Below, piece by piece: positions 1 to 7,643 of a stretch of 44,792 bases of DNA (within the stretch, counting starts at the first letter, position 1; each line of letters starts with the position of its first letter). Origin of the DNA: Microbacterium resistens NBRC 103078 (lineage in GTDB: Bacteria; Actinomycetota; Actinomycetes; Actinomycetales; Microbacteriaceae); the NCBI RefSeq assembly GCF_001552355.1, contig NZ_BCRA01000002.1, positions 1 through 44,792 of the forward strand, written 5' to 3'. Both the position numbers and the translations under genes were made by a program. The notes under the pieces are model-generated. The model did not search any database. It was not told the origin of the DNA and saw nothing but the letters and a program-made list of their open reading frames with translations.

Positions 1-239
1 CCGTCGCGAGCGCGTCGTCGACGGCCTCGACGTCCGGCGCCACGTCGGCATCCTCGGCCGCGGGGTCCTCCGCGGGCGGCACGGCTGCGAGCGGCCCCGG
101 CGCCGATCTGGCGGTCACGGGCGGGGTCGTCTCCGGGTGGCCGCTCCTCCTCGGCGGGGCCGCGATCCTCGGCGGGATCGTGCTGGTGCTGCGCACCCTC
201 GTGCGGCGTCACGAGGCCGGTGCGGTCGACGCGGACTGA
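1..239 (+). CDS. C-terminal end of a LAXTG-type cell-wall-anchored surface protein (5' truncated)
   Basis: The reading frame is open from base 3 to a TGA at 237-239; its start lies outside the window. The visible 78 residues begin with a Ser/Ala/Thr/Gly-rich linker of the kind that spans the cell wall. Then come LAVTG (bases 108-122), a hydrophobic segment (GWPLLLGGAAILGGIVLVL) and a short charged tail (RTLVRRHE...). That order of pentapeptide, membrane segment and basic tail is a sortase sorting signal, and LAXTG is the form recognised by class E sortases of high-GC Gram-positives. The protein is probably cut between Thr and Gly and linked to peptidoglycan. The ectodomain is not visible, so its role cannot be stated. 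Confidence 0.75.
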   Translation, partial: VASASSTASTSGATSASSAAGSSAGGTAASGPGADLAVTGGVVSGWPLLLGGAAILGGIVLVLRTLVRRHEAGAVDAD

Positions 240-334
240 TCCTCCTCGCCGTGCGCGACGGCGCCGTCGGGGCGACCCGGCGGCGCCGTCGTCGTGGCCC
301 CGGTCGTCGACCCGGGGCGGGAGCGATCGCGCAT

Positions 335-363
335 TTGCCCGTAGCGGGAAACGCGTCTACCAT
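335..363 (+). promoter_or_regulatory. sigma-70-type promoter of infA
   Basis: TTGCCC (335-340), a 17-nt spacer and TACCAT (358-363) form a well-spaced housekeeping promoter. Transcription would start near 369-372, giving a leader of about 110 nt before infA. The rplM promoter at 8323-8351 has the same spacing, and the same TTTGGTGC follows its -10 at the same distance. Confidence 0.65.
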
Positions 364-368
364 AGATC

Positions 369-400
369 TTTGGTGCTTTGCGCCTCGGTCCGGCGTGTCC
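369..400 (+). promoter_or_regulatory. shared ribosomal leader motif, infA copy
   Basis: At the predicted transcript start the order is TTTGGTGC (369-376), five variable bases, GCCTCGG (382-388), then CGGCGTGTCC (391-400). The same blocks occur in the same order 5 nt after the rplM -10. Presumably this is a start-site or leader element for coordinating translation genes; the mechanism is unknown. Confidence 0.45.
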
Positions 401-479
401 ATGGACGTGTCCGGCGGGCCCTGCGCCATCCCATCCATCCACCGCAGATCGACCGGTCTGCAGAAGCGTCAGCGAGGCT

Positions 480-701
480 ATGGCTAAGAAAGACGGTGTC
501 ATCGAGATCGAGGGCGTCGTGTCCGAGGCTCTGCCCAACGCGATGTTCCGCGTTGAGCTCAGCAACGGCCACAAGGTTCTGGCAACGATCTCCGGAAAGA
601 TGCGGCAGAACTACATCCGCATCATCCCCGAGGACCGCGTGGTCGTGGAGCTCAGCCCCTACGACCTGACCCGCGGGCGCATCGTCTACCGCTACCGCTG
701 A
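480..701 (+). CDS. infA: translation initiation factor IF-1
   Basis: Encodes 73 residues beginning [20 protein letters not shown], the canonical IF-1 start and full family length. IF-1 is a single OB-fold protein that occupies the A site of the 30S subunit during initiation, alongside IF-2 and IF-3. The features [17 protein letters not shown] and [11 protein letters not shown] are all present. The ATG at 480 is chosen because the family starts with MAKK; longer frames upstream run through the promoter and leader. It is the first gene of the infA-rpmJ-rpsM-rpsK-rpoA-rplQ block and is preceded by its own promoter. No map, adk or secY lies between it and the surface-protein end upstream. Confidence 0.98.
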   Translation: MAKKDGVIEIEGVVSEALPNAMFRVELSNGHKVLATISGKMRQNYIRIIPEDRVVVELSPYDLTRGRIVYRYR

Positions 702-766
702 TCGGTCGAGAAGTAACACCCCAGGCGTCCGCGCCTGCCCGGTGAAGACAGCGAACAGGAAACATC

Positions 767-883
767 ATGAAGGTCAACCCCAGCGTCAAGCCCATCTGCG
801 ATCACTGCAAGGTGATCCGCCGTCACGGGCGCGTCATGGTGATCTGCAAGAGCAACCCGCGCCACAAGCAGCGCCAGGGTTGA
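767..883 (+). CDS. rpmJ: 50S ribosomal protein bL36 (zinc-binding form)
   Basis: A 38-residue gene, [20 protein letters not shown] and onward to KQRQG. Cys11, Cys14, Cys27 and His33 form the zinc-ribbon set of the C+ type of L36, so this is the zinc-dependent paralogue rather than a C-minus one. bL36 binds 23S rRNA near the base of the L7/L12 stalk. The start is preceded by AGGA (757-760). The gene lies 65 nt after infA, the usual neighbour. It is followed not by rpsM directly but by 319 nt of repeats and hairpins. Confidence 0.97.
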   Translation: MKVNPSVKPICDHCKVIRRHGRVMVICKSNPRHKQRQG

Positions 884-1202
884 TGCGGTGCGGCTCACTG
901 CGACGAAGGAGCGTTGAGCCGCGACGGATCAAGGGTGAGCGAGCACGCGCGCAGCGCGAGCGAGCCGAAACCTCTCACGCAAGAAACTGACAACTCAACA
1001 TCCGGTCCGCGGCGGGCGTTTCGTCTCGCTTCGCTCGCTCAACGACCGGGACCACCGGTCCGCGGCGGGCGTTTCGTCTCGCTTCGCTCGCTCAACGACC
1101 GGGACCACACGGCAGGATCAGAACCCGCAAGGGGGACACCTCGGGGCGGAGGCCCGGGCACCGATCCTGCTCCACACCTCCACAACATCCAGGAGATTCC
1201 GC
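884..1202. other. 319-nt gap between rpmJ and rpsM filled with hairpins and repeats
   Basis: No credible gene is present. Right after rpmJ an 8-bp inverted repeat (890-897 with 915-922) may act as a weak terminator or attenuator. Next comes a GC-rich segment built from GAGCGAGC-type words (about 934-980), then a perfect 53-bp tandem duplication (1002-1107). The last ~90 nt hold no convincing promoter that I can identify. A Shine-Dalgarno AGGAG (1192-1196) precedes rpsM. Confidence 0.7.
1002..1107. repeat. two perfect tandem copies of a 53-bp REP-like unit
   Basis: Unit 1 is 1002-1054 and unit 2 is 1055-1107, with no differences. Each carries GTTTCGTCTCGCTTCGCTCG followed by CTCAACGACC, and is bounded by GGTCC and GGACC, which could close a stem. 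An inverted, diverged relative of the core, containing TGAGCGAGC and ending CCGAAACC, lies at about 934-972. From memory, this kind of core is dispersed in intergenic DNA of Microbacteriaceae; that recall should be checked. Confidence 0.85.
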
Positions 1203-1577
1203 ATGGCACGTCTTGCCGGCGTCGACATCCCGCGCGACAAGCGCGTGGTGATCGCCCTCACGTACATCTACGGCATCGGCCGTACCCGCTCGGTCGAGAT
1301 CCTCAAGGCCACCGAGATCGACGAGTCGATCCGCGTCAAGGACCTCACCGACGACCAGCTCGTCGCCCTCCGCGACCACATCGAAGGCACCTACAAGGTG
1401 GAGGGTGACCTGCGCCGCGAGGTCGCCGCCGACATCCGCCGCAAGGTCGAGATCGGCTCCTACGAGGGCCTCCGTCACCGCCGTGGCCTGCCGGTCCGCG
1501 GTCAGCGCACCAAGACCAACGCGCGCACCCGCAAGGGCCCGAAGCGCACCGTCGCCGGCAAGAAGAAGGCCCGCTAA
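1203..1577 (+). CDS. rpsM: 30S ribosomal protein uS13
   Basis: Encodes 124 residues, the normal length, starting [21 protein letters not shown]. The helix-hairpin-helix segment ([10 protein letters not shown]) and the basic C-terminal arm with [20 protein letters not shown] are typical. uS13 sits in the 30S head, contacts the P-site tRNA anticodon arm through its tail, and bridges to uL5. ATG at 1203 follows AGGAG. It is 27 nt ahead of rpsK and surely cotranscribed with it. The repeat-rich gap upstream raises the question of whether this half of the block has its own promoter. Confidence 0.98.
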   Translation: MARLAGVDIPRDKRVVIALTYIYGIGRTRSVEILKATEIDESIRVKDLTDDQLVALRDHIEGTYKVEGDLRREVAADIRRKVEIGSYEGLRHRRGLPVRGQRTKTNARTRKGPKRTVAGKKKAR

Positions 1578-1604
1578 GCGGCCAGGGAATAGGAGAACAC
1601 TTTC

Positions 1605-2003
1605 ATGGCTGCACCCAAGGCCGCCGCGCGCAAGCCGCGCCGCAAGGAGAAGAAGAACATCGCGCTGGGCCAGGCCCACATCAAGTCGACGTTCAACAAC
1701 ACGATCGTCTCGATCACCGACCCGTCCGGCGCCGTCATCGCCTGGGCCTCGTCGGGCGGCGTGGGCTTCAAGGGCTCGCGCAAGTCCACCCCGTACGCCG
1801 CGGGCATGGCTGCCGAGTCGGCCGCCCGTCAGGCCGCTGAGCACGGTGTGAAGAAGGTCGACGTCCTCGTCAAGGGCCCGGGCTCGGGCCGCGAGACCGC
1901 GATCCGCTCGCTGCAGGCCGCCGGCCTCGAGGTGGGTTCGATCCAGGACGTCACGCCGCAGGCGCACAACGGCTGCCGCCCGCCGAAGCGCCGCCGCGTC
2001 TGA
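1605..2003 (+). CDS. rpsK: 30S ribosomal protein uS11
   Basis: Encodes 132 residues with a lysine-rich N terminus ([19 protein letters not shown]), then [19 protein letters not shown], and the C-terminal [18 protein letters not shown] signature. uS11 forms part of the 30S platform near the 3' end of 16S rRNA, together with S6, S18 and S21. The start is an ATG preceded by AGGAG at 1590-1594. It is in an operon with rpsM. The usual rpsD that sits between rpsK and rpoA in many bacteria is absent here, which is normal for Microbacteriaceae as far as I recall. Confidence 0.98.
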   Translation: MAAPKAAARKPRRKEKKNIALGQAHIKSTFNNTIVSITDPSGAVIAWASSGGVGFKGSRKSTPYAAGMAAESAARQAAEHGVKKVDVLVKGPGSGRETAIRSLQAAGLEVGSIQDVTPQAHNGCRPPKRRRV

Positions 2004-2010
2004 TCGCCTT

Positions 2011-2046
2011 GTGCGCCTCCGATCCCTCCGCGGACCGGAGGCGCAC
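2011..2046 (+). terminator. 11-bp perfect hairpin between rpsK and rpoA
   Basis: GTGCGCCTCCG (2011-2021) pairs exactly with CGGAGGCGCAC (2036-2046) around a 14-nt loop. It begins 7 nt after the rpsK stop. There is no T-run after it, so it could be a partial terminator, an attenuator or an RNA-processing site that sets the ratio of ribosomal protein to RNA polymerase mRNA. Confidence 0.5.
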
Positions 2047-2090
2047 CGGGGTGTCAGCACCGTCTTCACACAACTCAACACCTCACCCAA

Positions 2091-2114
2091 CACGTGTCAT
2101 ATAGCGGGCACGTG
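2091..2114. promoter_or_regulatory. two CACGTG palindromes flanking a possible rpoA -10
   Basis: CACGTG occurs at 2091-2096 and again at 2109-2114, 18 bp apart. CATATA (2098-2103) lies between them and could serve as a -10, with TCAACA 17 nt upstream as a poor -35. The first site is extended to ACACGTGT. The spacing would suit a factor binding two sites over the promoter; no regulator is known to me for it. Confidence 0.3.
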
Positions 2115-2131
2115 ATCGAAAGGAACACATA

Positions 2132-3121
2132 GTGCTCATCGCACAGCGTCCCACTCTCACCGAGGAAAAGATCTCCGAGAACCGCAGCCGGTTCATCATC
2201 GAGCCGCTCGAGCCCGGCTTCGGCTACACGATCGGAAACGCGCTGCGTCGCAGCCTTCTCTCCTCGATCCCCGGCGCCGCGGTCACCAGCATCCGCATCG
2301 ACGGCGTCCTCCACGAGTTCAGCACCATCCCCGGGGTGAAGGAGGATGTCACCGAGATCATCCTCAACATCAAGCAGCTCGTCGTCTCCTCGGAGCGCGA
2401 CGAGCCCATCACCGCCTACCTGCGCAAGACCGGCGCGGGCGAGGTCACCGCGGCGGACATCTCCGCTCCGGCGGGCGTCGAGGTGCACAACCCCGAGCTC
2501 GTCATCGCGACCCTCAACGAGACCGCGCGCTTCGAGCTGGAGCTCACGATTGAGCGCGGCCGCGGCTACGTGTCGGCGGCGCAGAACCGGAGCGAGTACG
2601 CCGAGGCCGGTCAGGTGCCGATCGACTCGATCTACTCGCCGGTGCTCAAGGTCAGCTACCGCGTCGACGCCACCCGTGCCGGGGAGCGCACCGACTTCGA
2701 CAAGCTCGTGCTGGACGTCGAGACGAAGAACTCGATCGCCCCGCGCGACGCCGTCGCGTCGGCCGGCCGGACCCTGACCGAGCTGTTCGGCCTCGCCCGC
2801 GAGCTGAACGTCGAGGCCGAGGGCATCGAGATCGGCCCGGCGCCGGTCGAGGCCGTCCTCTCGAACGAGCTGTCGATGCCGATCGAGGACCTCGATCTGT
2901 CGGTCCGCTCGTACAACTGCCTCAAGCGCGAAGGCATCAACACGGTGTCCGAGCTCGTCGCCCTCTCGGAGACGCAGCTCATGAACATCCGCAATTTCGG
3001 ACAGAAGTCGGTGGACGAGGTGCGCGACAAGCTCGTCTCGCTCGGCCTGTCGCTGAAGGACTCGGTGCCCGGTTTCGACGGCGCCCACTTCTACGGCGGC
3101 TCCGAAGACGAGTCCTTCTGA
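2132..3121 (+). CDS. rpoA: DNA-directed RNA polymerase subunit alpha
   Basis: Encodes 329 residues from a GTG start ([14 protein letters not shown]) preceded by GAAAGGAAC. The N-terminal domain (about 1-230) dimerises and nucleates core enzyme assembly; its [20 protein letters not shown] motif is intact. A short linker leads to the C-terminal domain (about 245-315) with the UP-element and activator contact region, seen here in [18 protein letters not shown] and [10 protein letters not shown]. The tail is acidic (SEDESF). Length and motifs are standard. It is 36 nt upstream of rplQ, the conserved partner. Confidence 0.98.
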   Translation: MLIAQRPTLTEEKISENRSRFIIEPLEPGFGYTIGNALRRSLLSSIPGAAVTSIRIDGVLHEFSTIPGVKEDVTEIILNIKQLVVSSERDEPITAYLRKTGAGEVTAADISAPAGVEVHNPELVIATLNETARFELELTIERGRGYVSAAQNRSEYAEAGQVPIDSIYSPVLKVSYRVDATRAGERTDFDKLVLDVETKNSIAPRDAVASAGRTLTELFGLARELNVEAEGIEIGPAPVEAVLSNELSMPIEDLDLSVRSYNCLKREGINTVSELVALSETQLMNIRNFGQKSVDEVRDKLVSLGLSLKDSVPGFDGAHFYGGSEDESF

Positions 3122-3156
3122 TACCCGACCCTTTCCGATCCAGGAGATAGACGACA

Positions 3157-3846
3157 ATGCCCAAGCCCACCAAGGGTCCCCGCCTCGGAGGAGGCCCCGC
3201 CCACGAGCGTCTGCTGCTTGCGAACCTCGCCGCGGCGCTGTTCACGCACAAGTCGATCAAGACGACCGAGACCAAGGCCAAGCGCCTGCGTCCGCTCGCC
3301 GAGCGACTGGTCACGTTCGCCAAGCGCGGTGACCTGCACGCCCGTCGCCGCGTGCTGTCGATCCTGCGCGACAAGGACGCCACGCACGTCCTGTTCGCCG
3401 AGATCGCGCCGCTCGTCGCCGAGCGAGAGGGCGGCTACACCCGCATCACGAAGGTCGGCAACCGCAAGGGCGACAACGCCCCGATGGCCGTGATCGAGCT
3501 CGTCCTCGAGCCGGTCGCGCCCAAGAAGAAGGCTGCCGCCAAGCCCGCGGCCAAGGCGGACAAGTCCGCCAAGGCCGAGGAGGCCCCCGCTGAGGTCGTC
3601 GAGGAGGCGACCGAGGCCGAGGAGACCGCCGCTCCCGCCGCGCTCGTCGACGGCGGCTTCGGCGAGGACTCCGCCGCTCCGCTCGAGGACGGCTCGGCTC
3701 CCGAGGGCTTCGACATCAAGGGCAACAAGGACTCGATGAAGTACCACCGCCCCGACGGCCAGTGGTACGACGCGACCGTCGCCGAGGTGTGGTTCCGCAC
3801 CGCGGAGGCCGCCGAGGCCGCCGGCTTCACCGAGGCCGGCAAGTAA
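3157..3846 (+). CDS. rplQ: 50S ribosomal protein bL17 fused to a C-terminal sunset-like domain
   Basis: Residues 1-120 are a normal bL17 ([20 protein letters not shown] through the LEPV strand), which sits at the polypeptide exit region. Residues 121-183 form an Ala/Lys then Glu/Ala-rich linker. Residues 185-225 form a separate small domain with the signature [13 protein letters not shown], then [11 protein letters not shown] and AEAAGF. This matches what I recall of the 'sunset' domain, found in several actinobacterial proteins. At 229 residues it is about 100 longer than E. coli bL17. The extension is in frame and has the same codon use, so it is not an assembly artefact. Its function is unknown. 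Confidence 0.96.
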   Translation: MPKPTKGPRLGGGPAHERLLLANLAAALFTHKSIKTTETKAKRLRPLAERLVTFAKRGDLHARRRVLSILRDKDATHVLFAEIAPLVAEREGGYTRITKVGNRKGDNAPMAVIELVLEPVAPKKKAAAKPAAKADKSAKAEEAPAEVVEEATEAEETAAPAALVDGGFGEDSAAPLEDGSAPEGFDIKGNKDSMKYHRPDGQWYDATVAEVWFRTAEAAEAAGFTEAGK

Positions 3847-3860
3847 GCCGCTCCCTCCGA

Positions 3861-3894
3861 CAGAAGGGCCCCGCCGTACGGCGGGGCCCTTCTG
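3861..3894. terminator. 34-bp perfect palindrome between convergent genes
   Basis: The arms CAGAAGGGCCCCGCCGT and ACGGCGGGGCCCTTCTG (3861-3894) are exactly complementary, and the sequence is its own reverse complement. The hairpin ends in CTTCTG on either strand. It lies between rplQ (+) and the acyl-CoA ligase (-), so it should stop transcription from both sides. Confidence 0.85.
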
Positions 3895-3918
3895 CGTCTC
3901 CTGCTCGTCCGGGCGGGA

Positions 3919-5490
3919 TCAGCGCACGCGGAGGTCCTTGCGCAGGATCTTGCCCGAGCTCGACTTCGGGATCTGCTCGATGAACTCCACGACCCGCACC
4001 TTCTCATGCGGGGCGACGTGCGCGGCGACATGGGCTATGACGCCGTCCGCGTCGAGCTGCGCCCCCTGCTGGAGGACGACGAACGCCTTCGGCACCTCCT
4101 GGCCGTCCTCGTCGAGAGTCCCCACGACCGCGGCGTCGGCGATGGCGGGGTGCTCGAGCAGCACCGCCTCCAGCACCGCCGGGGCGACCTGGTAGCCCTT
4201 GTACTTGATGAGCTCCTTCAGGCGGTCGACGATGCGGAACACGCCGTCCGCGGTCACCGTGGCCACATCGCCCGTGTGCAGCCAGCCGTCCTCGTCCAGC
4301 ATCTCGGCGGTGGCCTCGGGGCGGTTCAGGTAGCCGACCATGATCTGCGGCCCGCGGAGGAGGAGCTCGCCGGGATCGCTCGTCCCGGAGGCGGGGACCA
4401 CGACGTCGCCGCCGTCCTCCGCGACGATGCGCGCCTCGGTGTTCGCCAGCAGGACGCCGATGCTGGAGCGGTCGATGTCGGGTCGGTCGACGGGGATCGC
4501 GTGGACGACGGGACTCGTCTCCGTCATCCCGTATCCCTGGCAGACGGTGCAGTCCAGCCGCTCCGCGACGGCGCGGGCGAGGGCGCCGTCGAGCGGCGCC
4601 GCACCGGAGAACACGACCTTCACCGCCGAGAGATCGAACTGGTCGACGAGCGGGTGCTTCGCGAGCGCGACCGCGATCGGCGGGGCGATGAACACCCACG
4701 ACGTGCGGTGCTCGGAGGCGACGCGGAGGAACTCGGCGAGGTCGAACTTCGGCATCGTCACGAGCGTGGCGCGCTGGCGAAGCGCGAAGTTCAGCAGCAC
4801 GGTCATCCCGTAGATGTGGAAGAACGGCAGCACGGCGAGGACCCGATCGTCCTCGCCGAGGCTGATCGTGGTGCTGCTCTGGGCGACGTTGGCGACGAGG
4901 TTCCGGTGGGTGAGCATCACGCCCTTGGGTCGGCCGGTGGTGCCGGAGGAGTAAGGCAGGACGGCCAGGTGCGTCGCCGGGTCGAACGAGACGTCCGGCG
5001 CGGCGTGCCCCTCGCCGAGCAGCGCGGGAAGGGACGGATGGCCCTCGGCGCCGTCGAGCACGATGACGTGGTCGTCGGCGATGCCGAGCTTCTCGGCGGC
5101 GGCCTTCGCGCCCGGCAGCAGCGGGCTCACGGTGACGATCCATTCGGCGCCGGCGTCCGTGAGCTGCGCGGCGATCTCCTCGGCCGTGTAGAGGGAGTTG
5201 ATGGTGGTCGCGGTGGCGCCGGCGCGAAGCAGGCCGTGGAAGACGGTCCCGAACGCCGGGATGTTCGGGCAGAGCACGCCGACGACGGTTCCGACGCCGA
5301 CCCCGCGGGCGGCGAGGGCCCCGGCGAAGAGGTCGATCTGCGCGAGGAGCTGACGATAGGTGGTCTCGGCGCCGGAGGTGCCGTCGACGATCGCCGTCGT
5401 GTCGAGGCGCGCGTCGTCGAGGGTTCCGAAGAGGAACTCGTGGATCGAGACGTTCGGGATCTCGATGTCGGGGTGGGGACTGCGGATCAT
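3919..5490 (-). CDS. AMP-forming acyl-CoA ligase, 4-coumarate-CoA ligase-like
   Basis: A 523-residue ANL-superfamily adenylating enzyme that would activate a carboxylic acid to acyl-AMP and then to the CoA thioester. The phosphate-binding loop YSSGTTGRPKG (about 180-190), YGMTETSP, GWLHTGDVA and the hinge DRLKELIKYKGYQVAP are all present. The catalytic C-terminal lysine is in PKSSSGKILRKDLR. Overall form resembles 4-coumarate/aromatic or medium-chain acyl-CoA ligases; the substrate cannot be read from sequence. The ATG at 5490 is chosen because AAGGAG lies just upstream; a start 8 codons earlier lacks this. It stands alone on the minus strand and splits rplQ from truA, which are adjacent in many actinobacteria. 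Confidence 0.9.
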   Translation of the reverse strand: MIRSPHPDIEIPNVSIHEFLFGTLDDARLDTTAIVDGTSGAETTYRQLLAQIDLFAGALAARGVGVGTVVGVLCPNIPAFGTVFHGLLRAGATATTINSLYTAEEIAAQLTDAGAEWIVTVSPLLPGAKAAAEKLGIADDHVIVLDGAEGHPSLPALLGEGHAAPDVSFDPATHLAVLPYSSGTTGRPKGVMLTHRNLVANVAQSSTTISLGEDDRVLAVLPFFHIYGMTVLLNFALRQRATLVTMPKFDLAEFLRVASEHRTSWVFIAPPIAVALAKHPLVDQFDLSAVKVVFSGAAPLDGALARAVAERLDCTVCQGYGMTETSPVVHAIPVDRPDIDRSSIGVLLANTEARIVAEDGGDVVVPASGTSDPGELLLRGPQIMVGYLNRPEATAEMLDEDGWLHTGDVATVTADGVFRIVDRLKELIKYKGYQVAPAVLEAVLLEHPAIADAAVVGTLDEDGQEVPKAFVVLQQGAQLDADGVIAHVAAHVAPHEKVRVVEFIEQIPKSSSGKILRKDLRVR

Positions 5491-5663
5491 GGGATCTCCT
5501 TCGGATCGCAACACTGCGTTCGGGATTCGCGCGGTCGCCCGAGACCGGCTTCGTGCGATTCAGTCTCGCACAACCTGACACGCAGTCCCAGGGTGATCTT
5601 CGCGGCGAGGATCCGCCGGAGCGCGGTCGGCCGACGCGGAGACGCCGTCGTCCCGCCGCTCGA

Positions 5664-5669
5664 TACCCT
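5664..5669 (+). promoter_or_regulatory. -10 element of leaderless truA
   Basis: TACCCT ends 6 nt before the GTG at 5676, and there is no Shine-Dalgarno, so transcription should begin at or next to the start codon. Confidence 0.55.
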
Positions 5670-5675
5670 GGACTC

Positions 5676-6530
5676 GTGCGCATCCGCCTCGACATCTCCT
5701 ACGACGGCACCCACTTCCGCGGGTGGGCGCGGCAGCCGGGGCTCCGCACCGTGCAGGGCACGATCGAGCAGGCCCTCGCGCGGATCGTCGGATCGGAGGC
5801 GCAGCTCGTGGTCGCGGGGCGCACGGACGCCGGGGTGCACGCGAGCGGCCAGGTCGCCCACGTGGATCTCGACGAGACGCAGTGGGCCCGCGTCCGTGCG
5901 CGCCGGGGGCCTGACGCGGAGGATCCCGCGGGATCGCTCGCCCGCCGGCTGCGCGGGGTGCTCGGGGCGTACGCCGATGCCACCGTGACGCGGACCTCGA
6001 TCGCTCCGGAGGGCTTCGACGCCCGGTTCTCCGCGGTCTGGCGCCGATACCGCTACCGGCTCGCGGATGACGTGAGCGGGTACGACCCGCTGGCCCGGCA
6101 CGACACGACCTCGATCCGCGGAGAGCTCGACGTCGCCGCCATGGACGAGGCCGCCCGCGGGCTGATCGGCCTGCACGACTTCGCGGCGTACTGCAAGGCG
6201 CGCGAGGAGGCCACGACGATCCGCACGCTCCTGGACTACCGCTGGCGGCGCGACGACGCCGGGGTCCTGGTCGCGGAGGTCAAGGCGGACGCGTTCTGTC
6301 ACAGCATGGTGCGCGCGCTGGTCGGAGCCTGCGCCGCGGTGGGGGAGGGACGTCTGGGCCCGGGCGACCTCGTGCGGCTGCGCGACGAGCTCACCAGGAC
6401 GAGCGCGTTCAAGGTGCTCGCGGCGCGCGGGCTCACCCTCGCGGAGGTCGGGTACCCCGCGGACGAGCTGCTCGCGGCGCGTGCCGCGCAGACCAGGAAC
6501 CGTCGAGATCGGGACGACCCGATCGACTGA
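5676..6530 (+). CDS. truA: tRNA pseudouridine(38-40) synthase TruA
   Basis: Encodes 284 residues starting with GTG (MRIRLDISYDGTHFRGWARQ). TruA isomerises uridines 38-40 in the anticodon arm of many tRNAs. The nucleophilic aspartate is Asp51 in AGRTDAGVHASGQV. The second-domain motifs FDARFSAVWRRYRYRL and VKADAFCHSMVRALVG are present. The start is set by the family N terminus and by a -10 hexamer 6 nt upstream, indicating a leaderless mRNA. It is near rplQ, as in other actinobacteria, but separated by the inverted acyl-CoA ligase. Confidence 0.96.
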   Translation: MRIRLDISYDGTHFRGWARQPGLRTVQGTIEQALARIVGSEAQLVVAGRTDAGVHASGQVAHVDLDETQWARVRARRGPDAEDPAGSLARRLRGVLGAYADATVTRTSIAPEGFDARFSAVWRRYRYRLADDVSGYDPLARHDTTSIRGELDVAAMDEAARGLIGLHDFAAYCKAREEATTIRTLLDYRWRRDDAGVLVAEVKADAFCHSMVRALVGACAAVGEGRLGPGDLVRLRDELTRTSAFKVLAARGLTLAEVGYPADELLAARAAQTRNRRDRDDPID

Positions 6531-6718
6531 CCCCCGGCATCCGGCTCGGAACGGCGGTCCCCGGCGGCCGGTCCCCCGACCGGCCACCGGGGCGGGGGAG
6601 GTGCCCCGGCGACGGCCCCAGTGCTCGCGTCGCCGGAGACGACCTGCCCGTCCCAGGCGGGCGGTGGCCGTAGGGTGAAGCTACTCGAAGCCTCTTCACA
6701 CGACGCCGGGGGACTGTG

Positions 6719-7603
6719 ATGGACGAACGCGACGACGCCGACACGGGCTTCGCCGGTGCGCTCAGCGAGGCGATCGCCGCCAGCGGGCTGTCCCTGAGCA
6801 GCCTCCACGCCCGTCTCCGGGACAACGGCAACCCGGTGTCGGTCACGACGCTCAGCTACTGGCGCTCCGGGGCCCGTCACCCCGAGAGCGCGACGTCGCT
6901 GAGCGCGATCGAGGACCTCGAGCGCATCCTCGGGCTGGATCCGGGGTCGCTCTCGCGTCTGGTGTCTCCGTTCGCCCGGCTGGGGGCGGTCCCCGCGCCG
7001 CAGGTGCCCTTCGACGCCGAGCGGGAGCGGCGCGAGACCGAGGAGACGTTCGCCGCGCTGGGAGCGGCGCCCCAGGCCGCCATCCGAGACCTGTCGACGC
7101 ACATGACGGTGCACGTCGGTGCGGACGGCGCGGTCGAACGGACGACGACGCGTGCCCTGATCCAGGTGACCCGCGGCGTCGTCGAGGAGCTGCCGCTGAT
7201 CGACGTCGCACCCGAGGAGACCGAGGTCACCCCGGTGATCGAGGACGTGCGCGGCGGGAGGATGGCGCGCGAGTGGCGGCACCCCGGCGGACTGCTGTCG
7301 GGCATCGTGATCGCCTTCGACGAGCCGGTCGTCGCCGGCGAGACCGCCCTCATCGAGTTCACCGAACGCCTCCCGCCGGGGTATCCGCCCCGCCGAAGCG
7401 CCTGGCACGGCACCGCGCGGCCCTCCCGGGAGACGCTGATCTGGGTGATCTTCCCCGAGGGCGCCGAACCCGACTGGTGCGAGGAGTACGTCGAGCGGGA
7501 CGGCGCGCCGGAGACCTCCTCGCCGGCGCTCCTGCTGGGGCGGACCGCGCACGCCTTCCGGCACGGCTTCGGACCCGGCGTCCTCGGCCTCCGGTGGGGC
7601 TGA
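6719..7603 (+). CDS. HTH-domain protein of unknown function
   Basis: About 294 residues, starting at ATG 6719 (GTG at 6716 is an equally possible start) after a GGGGGA ribosome-binding site. Residues 10-75 look like an XRE-type helix-turn-helix: LSEAIAASGLSLSSLHARL, TLSYWRSGARHPESATSLSA and LERILGLDPGSLSRLV. The remaining ~220 residues are a beta-rich domain I cannot assign, including ERTTTRALIQVTRGVVEELP and LIEFTERLPPGYPPRRSAWH. There is no membrane segment or signal peptide. I recall similar hypothetical proteins in Streptomyces and relatives. It may be a DNA-binding protein with a ligand-sensing C terminus; that is inference. A TAGGGT at 6671-6676 is a possible -10. Confidence 0.75.
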   Translation: MDERDDADTGFAGALSEAIAASGLSLSSLHARLRDNGNPVSVTTLSYWRSGARHPESATSLSAIEDLERILGLDPGSLSRLVSPFARLGAVPAPQVPFDAERERRETEETFAALGAAPQAAIRDLSTHMTVHVGADGAVERTTTRALIQVTRGVVEELPLIDVAPEETEVTPVIEDVRGGRMAREWRHPGGLLSGIVIAFDEPVVAGETALIEFTERLPPGYPPRRSAWHGTARPSRETLIWVIFPEGAEPDWCEEYVERDGAPETSSPALLLGRTAHAFRHGFGPGVLGLRWG

Positions 7604-7629
7604 CCCACCGGACGTCCGGGAGTCCGGAG

Positions 7630-7635
7630 TAGCGT
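7630..7635 (+). promoter_or_regulatory. -10 element of the EEP hydrolase gene
   Basis: TAGCGT ends 8 nt before ATG 7644. No Shine-Dalgarno is evident. Confidence 0.45.
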
Positions 7636-7643
7636 GGGTGCCG

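Noticed and set aside
1002..1107. CRISPR array
   Set aside because: Only two abutting 53-bp units, no spacers and no cas genes; this is a tandem duplication.
1092..2093. Long open frame on the minus strand across rpsM and rpsK
   Set aside because: It is antisense to two certain ribosomal genes, is Arg/Asp/Val-rich and has no recognisable motif; such frames arise from the codon bias of GC-rich genes.
4006..5988. 660-codon plus-strand frame opposite the acyl-CoA ligase
   Set aside because: The minus-strand protein has all ligase motifs; this frame has none and is rich in Arg, Gly and Asp, as shadow frames are.
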